From the NCBI RefSeq assembly GCF_963678635.1, contig NC_087069.1:1238948-1302947 (forward strand): 64,000 nt of DNA, read 5' to 3'. Of this stretch, positions 61,101 through 64,000 are shown in pieces (position 1 is the stretch's first letter; each line of letters opens with the position of its first letter). Position numbers and translations under genes: made by a program. The DNA comes from Symsagittifera roscoffensis (lineage: Eukaryota > Xenacoelomorpha > Acoela > Convolutidae). Under the pieces are notes generated by a model that saw only the letters and a program-made list of their open reading frames with translations, was not told the origin of the DNA and searched no databases.

Positions 61101-64000
61101 CTAGATTTGGAGTAATTGATCGACCCTCAAAAAGGTATTTGAAGTCTTGAACACAGTTGACAATTTTTTGCGGCAAAGAAAGGAAGAGCTGCTTCGCTCT
61201 TGGGTGAGTGGAGAACCGTTTTGGCATTACTCATTTAAATATCTAATAGTTTTGTGTTTTGCAGTGTATGAGTAGTTAAATGAGTAAAATTAACCGTTTG
61301 TTGGATTTCTTAAAAAAAAACATATCCGATAACGTCTAGTTTTAATTATTCAATTCTGAACGACTGTTCCAAGATTATATTTGCATTGTTATTTGCATTT
61401 TTTGCTTAAACTGGTCCTCGAATGGATTCCACAACCATAGCGCTTCTGCAGTTTTTCAGTTGAAACTTTTATTTTTCATTATTGCCATGGGTAGATTATT
61501 GCTGCATAACACACTCTGATTCTTGATCACCACCTCCTGACGCCAGTAACTGAAGATGATTTTTTTGAAGATTTGATCTGACGATATTAGTTGTTGCCTG
61601 AATAGCAGTTGCATTTAATGGTTGAAAATTGCTGCTGGTTTTATCCACTTCTTTTGGCAAACTTCATCCGTTAAGTTAAATGAGTGTCTTTTGAAATTTC
61701 AACTTTTTTCAGTTCAACTGGAATTGAAGCTGGTGATTATGCAAAGGAAATTGTTTTCTCTCTTCTAGCTGATATATCACATTGAAGACTTATGTCACAA
61801 AACGATTTTGAGCGCATTCGAATCCTCCAACTAACCACTACCCACTGTAGCTATGACTCGAAAAACAAACTGGTAGTCCTCAAATACAAAGATGGGGTTC
61901 CTGGGGGCGTAAGAACCGAGTTAACATCTTGTGCTCAAGCCGAGATGGAACACTTGGGTGTCCAAAAATTCAACATGCAAATTCGCTTTTCATTAAGATC
62001 ATGAACTCAAATGTCAAACTTAACTAATCGCAAGCGTAAAAACGCTTGACGGCAGAAAAATTGGCTTTGAAATTTTTTAGTGATGTCGATTTTTTGACGG
62101 CTGTTTTTGAGAAAATGTTCTGACTATTTATTTTCCCCGTTTTATGATGATCAGTTTTAAGAACATATCAGATCTTGAGGTCAAATTATATCCCACCTCA
62201 CTTTCATTCCAGACTATTCTGTTAAAATCATAAAAAAAAGAGACATAAATGATGCAAACTCCACTGATTTGCCCCCCAAACATCATAAAATAAAGTTCAT
62301 CATTGAATGGATTAGCAATCATAAAAAATATTTATAGATCAGAAAATTTCCACAAAAGATGTGACAAAAGCTTCCCAGAAGATGCTAACTCAATAAAAAT
62401 AATGTGAAACACTGAATCCCCGCATCCTCTATAGGACTGAAAGTACGCACGTCAAAAGCATCTATGTCACATCTGTGACAAGCGTTATTCTCTAGAACGG
62501 CCAGGCGACTCTTTATTACGGACAAAATAATACCGGCGGAAGGGCAGAAAGCCGAACAGCTGATGAAGATGACGAGACTACGAGTTCAACCCCTTCTGAA
62601 AAGGACGATTTGAATCGCTGAATGCAACTTCTCAACGGCCACCACCCACATCGGATTTTCAACACCTTTAGAAAGGAGCATCCAAAATATTGTCTACACT
62701 CATAACGTTGACTAAAACTGTGCAAAAAACAAGGCAGAACACCTTGCGGATAGTTTCACAGTCGGAAACACAGCCACATAGTTCGAATAATTCGCTCGGA
62801 GAATTACGCGATCATTCGGATAATAGGTGGCACAACTCTTATCCAGGTCCGATTCCTGCTCTGGAAGATGTTGGATTGCCAATACATGAATACACGGGAG
62901 GAGGAAGAGTCATGTCTATGGAAGCTTCATCCTCTTAAACTTTGTGTAGTTAATCAAATTCAGTATTTTAAAATAATTAATTTTGTGTTCGAAAATTTTT
63001 TACTTTTGAGATTGAATTTGTCTAACTGAAATTGGCCAAACTTGGAACCCACTTAATTGAGGTTTATTCGTTTTCAATTAAGCGAAAAATTTTCTTGTCT
63101 ACTTTGAATGTATTTGTAAGTCACTTTAATTTGAATCAATATTAAATCAATGAGTGAAATGTCCTACGAGTGAAAAAGCTGAATCAATGAGAGAAAAAGC
63201 TGAATCAATACTAAAACATTTCCATCTGTCTCATAAGACCTTGTAGAAAACGAGGAAGACTAATTTCGAGGTTGGCCAATGATCGTAACCAGTGGAAACT
63301 ACTTATCAAAAGTGACGTCAATAACTCGACATGAGGTGGAACAAAACGGCGAAGACGTTCTAGAAAATATGAGCGAACGGAATATAGCGCAAATAAACAG
63401 AACAGTTGCACCCCCTCCTCCTTGTTGTGTACTATATGCTTATTATTAAAACTTTTCGGGGCACTGGTAAAAGCAAATGTGTTCAACAGCCAAATACAAC
63501 TTCGCTAGACTGATCGCGATATCTGAAGCGCTCATTTTTATCGCTGTTGCGACAATTCAAATCGCAGTATAATTTTCGGAATTCTGTTTCAGCTGCCACA
63601 AAAATTGGCGTTCTTTCGAAATCAACCTTGAAATCTTAGTTGAAATTAATTCAAAATTGATTTCGTTATTAATGAATTAAGCTGTGCGCAGAACAATCTG
63701 CGATTCTCTAGCCCTTCAAAAAACTAAATAAGAAGCAACTTTGAGGTGAAACCATCAGAAAGAAAACATTGCCTGCTTTTTTATGCTAATGATGATGCTC
63801 TTATTCTCACATTATCGCAGAGCCTTCTGAACTCTGTCTTTCTATCATACTCCTGGCAGAACTGAAATGCTTCCCTTGCGATGTCGTGGTACAATCGCTC
63901 CAGTTTGTTATGGTTCTTGAACACTTCCATGCAATGCCGGTAAGACTCCCAGAGGAACCTCAGCCAGGGCATCAGGAAAGTCCGATTAGTTCTGTCTTGT
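22108..64000 (-). CDS. EIF3A: Eukaryotic translation initiation factor 3 subunit A (gene; 5' end outside)
   Basis: eIF3a is the largest scaffold subunit of eIF3, the cytoplasmic complex that binds the 40S ribosome and organises scanning pre-initiation complexes. Nineteen exons on the minus strand join in frame to 1,050 codons. The order of conserved blocks follows the family: LMPWLRFLWESYR and LERLYHDIAREAF, LEAFKAIDDFHSLL, the PCI/winged-helix part (ISEIYKLMKLERL), charged helices (ENRERVERIRKEE, RVEKWEQSLA), and an Arg/Asp/Gly-rich tail ending DGWTEVRKR, close to the family C-terminus (DGWTTVRR). By comparison with human, roughly 130-140 residues are missing beyond the right edge. The tail is shorter than in human and lacks the DDDRGPRRG decapeptide array. 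Introns range from 87 bp to 20.4 kb. Confidence 0.97.
22243..22543 (-). CDS. EIF3A: EIF3A exon r (RGG/DRD tail)
   Basis: 301 nt. RGAPPPRDSYERERDRDRDL, DERGGGGGPGRGRDERDRGG and SMRGGGGGVVDSGTTAPIRP, ending REEKKD. Its dinucleotide-rich codons explain the open frames seen on other strands here. Confidence 0.94.
22657..22735 (-). repeat. tRNA-like segment, probable SINE head
   Basis: The minus strand reads CGTAGAGCGTCCGTG, a GTCC...GGAC stem and then TCGTAGGTTCGAATCTGCTG, resembling A-box, anticodon-arm and B-box parts of a tRNA. The acceptor stem is not complete, so I read it as a tRNA-derived repeat rather than a functional tRNA gene. Confidence 0.45.
22748..23216 (+). repeat. Interspersed repeat family A, copy 6
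   Basis: Starts AAACATAGCCAATCGAAG and ends GAGTCTTCACTACGTTCATT and ACTCTTAAACAG. Very close to copy 1. It lies in the EIF3A intron between exons q and r, antisense to the gene. Confidence 0.75.
23433..23661 (-). CDS. EIF3A: EIF3A exon q (Asp/Arg-rich tail)
   Basis: 229 nt. NFRRARDEEFERGGPPRGDR, then DRERDRDRD-type repeats and MGREDRFRPAPDDF. Donor AG|GTGCCA is weak but phase-consistent. Confidence 0.92.
23780..24049 (-). CDS. EIF3A: EIF3A exon p (Arg/Gly-rich tail)
   Basis: 270 nt. DDRYRGDRMRSPPIRGSGAY through FRRRGGDDEFRRGGGGAED. Low-complexity, with RGG and SEDRDRD motifs typical of RNA-binding disordered tails. Donor ACA|GTTAGA. Confidence 0.92.
24050..26508 (-). other. EIF3A: EIF3A intron of 2.5 kb
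   Basis: AT-rich. It has a degraded family H left module at 24107-24142 (AAAGTGGAGCTTTGCATCAC) and a tRNA-like segment near 25.87-25.93 kb (ATTCGAATCCGGC read on the minus strand). Confidence 0.6.
26509..26581 (-). CDS. EIF3A: EIF3A exon o
   Basis: 73 nt. DEMMRGSVGGGSMRGSERPA then GGDR. Start of the Arg/Gly/Asp-rich tail. Donor AGAA|GTGAGT. Confidence 0.88.
26706..26740 (-). CDS. EIF3A: EIF3A micro-exon n (35 nt)
   Basis: Acceptor TTGTTTAG|GT, donor AAG|GTAAAG. It completes the split Arg codon of exon m and adds LMEERRHAQEK. Phase and charged content fit. It is only 35 nt long, after a 20-kb intron. Confidence 0.85.
26808..27275 (+). repeat. Interspersed repeat family A, copy 7
   Basis: ACATAGCCAACTGACAGTTG at the start, AATCGATCACGTTTTTCGTG in the middle and CTATATAAGAG near the end. 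It begins about 70 nt from the acceptor of micro-exon n. Confidence 0.75.
27276..28249. other. AT-rich intronic spacer
   Basis: No gene or clear repeat was recognised between the two family A copies. Confidence 0.5.
28250..28690 (+). repeat. Interspersed repeat family A, copy 8
   Basis: CACAGCCAACATACAGTTGG to TGAACTACGTTCACCGACTC. An internal stretch of about 60 bp (ATGCCCTAAAAGC / ATGCACTTAAAAC) is duplicated. Confidence 0.7.
28808..28849 (+). repeat. Family H left module only
   Basis: CACAGAGGCGAAGCTGAGCT plus TCGCACCACCAGCGATACAA. No right module follows within the next 2 kb. Confidence 0.6.
28980..29217 (+). repeat. Interspersed repeat family A, copy 9 (3' half)
   Basis: Has the second half of the family body, CTATATAAGAGTC, and the best terminal hairpin (TAAGAGTC and GACTCTTA, 29187-29217). 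Confidence 0.65.
30198..30369. repeat. Perfect 42-bp inverted repeat (fold-back)
   Basis: Arms 30198-30239 and 30328-30369 are exact reverse complements with an 88-bp spacer. The spacer contains CCCATTTCGATGTAGTTCCT, the reverse complement of a block normal elsewhere in the array, so a piece of the monomer is inverted here. Confidence 0.95.
33885..39150. repeat. Higher-order duplication of about 2.62 kb within the array
   Basis: Segment 33885-36505 is repeated at 36506-39150. Diagnostic blocks such as GGACGACATAGGATATTATA (34199 and 36851) and GACGACAGTGTACTAAAATC (35156 and 37780) recur at that distance. Each copy contains three diverged monomers. Confidence 0.8.
39181..43730. repeat. Homogeneous tandem block, ~820-bp monomers
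   Basis: TGATCATCAATTAAAAGAAG starts at 39401, 40220, 41040, 41861 and 42688, with its homologue at 43512. Spacings are 819, 820, 821, 827 and 824 bp. The units are nearly identical, in contrast to the older flanking units, pointing to recent amplification or homogenisation. Confidence 0.95.
43731..44100. repeat. Truncated 245-bp satellite units
   Basis: After 43512 the same anchor recurs at 43756 and 44002, only 244 and 246 bp apart. These units keep the first quarter of the monomer and are joined through GATTCGATA and a T-rich run to the next TTTATGGACAAGTGGAG. Confidence 0.9.
44101..46830. repeat. Satellite-like array, divergent right flank
   Basis: Diverged and truncated monomers. The one at 46000-46790 resembles the type at 30370-31190 and 33380-34180 rather than its near neighbours. 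Confidence 0.75.
44178..44275. repeat. Nested inverted repeats
   Basis: CTTAGTTTCT and AGAAACTAAG are separated by CA (44178-44199). The second arm, AGAAACTAAGACTCTTCT (44190-44207), is again perfectly complementary to 44258-44275. One arm can therefore pair in two ways. Confidence 0.9.
47122..47341 (-). CDS. EIF3A: EIF3A exon m
   Basis: 220 nt. RVEKWEQSLAVEKERLLAAR and then ERRAQYFARQKREEERRAAE, matching the KQRKEERRITYYREKEEEEQ part of the family. Donor C|GTAAGT opens the 20.4-kb intron. Overlapping frames on the plus strand here are shadows of this Glu/Arg-rich exon. Confidence 0.95.
47529..48855 (+). repeat. Interspersed repeat family H, copy 6 (long)
   Basis: Left module ACACAGAGGCTAAGCGGAGC and CACCACTTGCGATACAAC. 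Right module AGTCTACATTCCGATTTGAT followed by AACGCTTGTTAATAGCAAGC. About 900 bp of otherwise unseen sequence (47640-48550) with three loose internal repeats fills the middle. It sits in the EIF3A intron between exons l and m and ends about 110 bp from exon l. Confidence 0.55.
48966..49088 (-). CDS. EIF3A: EIF3A exon l
   Basis: 123 nt, 41 codons. IEQMKEEVEKRRSMRAKCIM then VEDKEVFVERLHHNRQQLLQ, equivalent to MLEDRDLFVMRLKAARQSVY in human. Confidence 0.95.
49716..49860 (-). CDS. EIF3A: EIF3A exon k
   Basis: 145 nt. VERIRKEEKKVDHWERALRE through HQWDTSQHNK, matching the KKIDYFERAKRLEEIP region of eIF3a. The acceptor tract is UG-rich and the donor AAG|GTACACCACAC. Confidence 0.95.
49952..50149 (-). 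CDS. EIF3A: EIF3A exon j
   Basis: 198 nt. KEELKKLEKNRLKEHLEGLK then ILQDIQDDDLEDMNANDLLA, matching the family DIDIEDLEELDPDFIMAK segment. Donor AG|GTCAGC is weak but fixed by the frame. Confidence 0.94.
50254..50345 (-). CDS. EIF3A: EIF3A exon i
   Basis: 92 nt. VREQQKRDEELRVEEEQRLA then REALMREEQR. Continuous charged helix. Donor AA|GTGAGT. Confidence 0.93.
50485..50634 (-). CDS. EIF3A: EIF3A exon h (charged helix)
   Basis: 150 nt, 50 codons. QQRSRLRDSVCGMYLTYRQV through EDIEREARAKEEEQ. Start of the charged, Arg/Glu-rich helical domain that in the family contacts eIF3b and eIF3g/i. The acceptor is preceded by a long (UG)n tract. Confidence 0.93.
50931..51079 (-). CDS. EIF3A: EIF3A exon g
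   Basis: 149 nt. Begins with Gly-rich VGGGDVVMAAGGGGG, then SVQWMESEEMREMVNEVATV and YPENYQ. It links the winged helix to the long helical domain. Confidence 0.92.
51340..51660 (+). mobile_element. hAT-like remnant
   Basis: Shares GACCAAAAAATCGCG, CGGCGCGCGCTCCCC and TTTCAAAATAGTACAAAGGA with the elements at 16985 and 52386. The right part ends in a 14-15-C run and ACTAAATCCACTGGCG, whose reverse complement starts CAGTGGATTTAG. Confidence 0.45.
51841..52030 (-). CDS. EIF3A: EIF3A exon f (winged-helix part of PCI)
   Basis: 190 nt. ISEIYKLMKLERLQQILHSI through VQLSIDERAKCVVFGG, matching the QIYQSIEFSRL...RIDHTSRTLSFG segment that ends the PCI/winged-helix domain. A Gly-rich GAGGGPG end follows. 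Confidence 0.95.
52184..52345 (+). repeat. Interspersed repeat family A, partial copy 10
   Basis: CTAGCCAACCGAAAGTTGGA and a second start AGCCAACAAACATTTGGGAA. It is interrupted soon after by the hAT-like insertion at 52386. Confidence 0.6.
52386..52690 (-). mobile_element. 305-bp non-autonomous hAT-like element with 8-bp flanking repeats
   Basis: The right end, read on the minus strand, is CAGGGGCGGATCTAGGATTT. The element is bounded by AGTGCGTG at 52378-52385 and 52691-52698, an 8-bp direct repeat as expected for hAT (or P) target duplication. The left end (GTCCCCCTTTG) does not match the right one well, so it may be a degraded or internally deleted end. It lies in EIF3A intron e-f, 22 nt after the splice donor. 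Confidence 0.6.
52720..52938 (-). CDS. EIF3A: EIF3A exon e (PCI region)
   Basis: 219 nt, 73 codons. EKFGVVQHASKCVVDLYRSL through IPLIQPVMVVTVLKQ. The sequence diverges from human here but the length and ends agree (KQ|ISEIYK against QQ|VSQIYQ). Donor CAG|GTACACACACAC. Confidence 0.93.
53160..53578 (+). repeat. Interspersed repeat family A, copy 11
   Basis: ACATGGCCAACTGACAGTGG to CTATATAAGAGTACTCACTA. A terminal hairpin TAAGAGT / ACTCTTA lies at 53549-53578. Confidence 0.75.
55398..55482 (-). repeat. tRNA-like segment, probable SINE head
   Basis: The minus strand reads TGGTTGAATGGTGAAGCACA (A-box-like), an anticodon-like arm around TTTTGATCATAAGAT, and AGTTTCGAGTCTCAGC (B-box-like) followed by CGGAC. 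The stems are imperfect and no CCA or terminator is clear, so a functional tRNA gene is unlikely. Confidence 0.45.
56299..56470 (-). CDS. EIF3A: EIF3A exon d
   Basis: 172 nt. LSNVVLLAVLTIPI through APPTRQQLLMDM, matching the VLLATLSIPI...QAPPTR blocks of the family. The acceptor tract is UG-rich (TTGTGTGTTTAG). Donor ATG|GTAACT. Confidence 0.95.
56818..57026 (-). CDS. EIF3A: EIF3A exon c
   Basis: 209 nt. EAFKAIDDFHSLLSYYKKPP through YTITRDYKKSFSQDEL. Acceptor ATTAG|GAA; donor GCCAA|GTAGAC, an unusual but GT-starting donor that is required for frame and matches the expected protein length exactly. Confidence 0.93.
57218..57358 (-). CDS. EIF3A: EIF3A exon b
   Basis: 141 nt, 47 codons, phase 0-0. 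LRYHLAQVQKYQGVAVTIDL then TRLLQLDTAIAMDLWL. The acceptor is TTGCAG|CTG and the donor CTG|GTAAGA. It corresponds to the conserved RLVQLDSAISMELW block of other eIF3a proteins. Confidence 0.95.
59463..59880 (-). pseudogene. Decayed coding-like fragment, minus strand
   Basis: The frame LLRNEAYHGLLNFLTTAGDN, then SAFVQSVGAFFRPLNQYYNS is open from about 59657. Upstream in the same frame it continues as recognisable protein-like sequence broken by several stops. Composition is protein-like rather than simple AT-rich. The family is unknown; an old retroelement or processed pseudogene is possible. Confidence 0.3.
61496..61663 (-). pseudogene. Short decayed coding-like fragment, minus strand
   Basis: Fifty-five codons reading LPKEVDKTSSNFQPLNATAI and then LQLLASGGGDQESECVMQQ before a stop. 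It looks like part of a gag-like or other hydrophilic protein. It may belong to the same decayed unit as 59463-59880. Confidence 0.3.
62496..62938 (+). pseudogene. Coding-like segment on the plus strand (broken exon or pseudogene)
   Basis: After TTATTCTCTAG (acceptor-like) the plus strand reads NGQATLYYGQNNTGGRAESR and TADEDDETTSSTPSEKD. A shift of frame near 62603 gives FESLNATSQRPPPTSDFQHL, then an in-frame TAG at 62669-62671. The frame continues to IVSQSETQPHSSNNS, PGPIPALEDVGLPIHEYTGG and SMEASSS with a TAA at 62936. Composition is like an acidic/Ser-rich cytoplasmic tail. It is a separate gene fragment inside the EIF3A intron on the opposite strand; the family was not recognised. Confidence 0.4.
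63811..64000 (-). CDS. EIF3A: EIF3A exon a (partial, runs off the window)
   Basis: Reads QDRTNRTFLMPWLRFLWES and on to FRRLCDN, matching the N-terminal helical repeats of eIF3a. The donor is AAT|GTGAGA, phase 0. The segment beyond 64000 is not available. Confidence 0.95.

Larger units (their letters stand above)
57359..63810 (-). other. EIF3A: EIF3A intron of 6.5 kb
   Basis: Contains a run of 14 G (58230-58243), decayed coding-like fragments on both strands (described separately) and otherwise unremarkable AT-rich sequence. No complete gene was found in it. Confidence 0.8.

Noticed and set aside
63211-63486. 91-codon minus frame and an antisense RLANDRNQWKLLIKS peptide resembling a LINE C-terminus
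   Set aside because: Similarity too short and generic to call; no reverse transcriptase or other domain nearby.

Overview
The window is AT-rich nuclear DNA from an animal, most likely an invertebrate. It has GT-AG spliced genes with a metazoan-type eIF3a, an L1/Tx1-like LINE with separate ORF1 and ORF2, tRNA-like repeat fragments and a 200-N assembly gap. I cannot name the species. Nothing bacterial or viral was recognised.

The main gene is EIF3A on the minus strand, running from beyond the right edge (64000) to its stop codon at 22108. I reconstruct 19 exons. Splice sites and phases agree throughout, giving 1,050 codons plus a stop. The exons encode the end of the N-terminal helical region and the PCI/winged-helix region (exons at 51.8-64 kb), the long charged helical (spectrin-like) domain (47.1-51.1 kb), and an Arg/Gly/Asp-rich tail (22.1-26.7 kb) ending in the conserved DGWTEVRKR. 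Introns run from 87 bp to 20.4 kb. The 20.4-kb intron (26741-47121) holds about 17 kb of satellite-like DNA with an ~820-bp monomer, higher-order duplications and fold-back inversions.

Downstream of EIF3A (left, same strand) are two good exons of an unidentified second gene, at 12179-12421 and about 1837-2127, separated by a ~10-kb intron. That intron holds a nearly complete LINE (5062-9441, same strand as the gene) with one frameshift in ORF2. It also holds a 3-copy tandem repeat of ~860 bp whose outer copies carry duplicated tails of the 12.2-kb exon, including the splice donor.

The rest is repeats. Family A (about 450 bp, TATA-like box and terminal hairpin, 11 copies) and family H (conserved hairpin modules at each end, variable middle) are all in the + orientation, antisense to both genes. 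A 305-bp hAT-like element with 8-bp flanking direct repeats sits 22 nt from an EIF3A splice donor. Decayed coding-like fragments lie at 2.1, 59.5, 61.5 and 62.5-62.9 kb. Several EIF3A introns have CA-rich donor flanks and GU-rich acceptor flanks that could pair and bridge the intron ends; this is the most interesting signal in the window.
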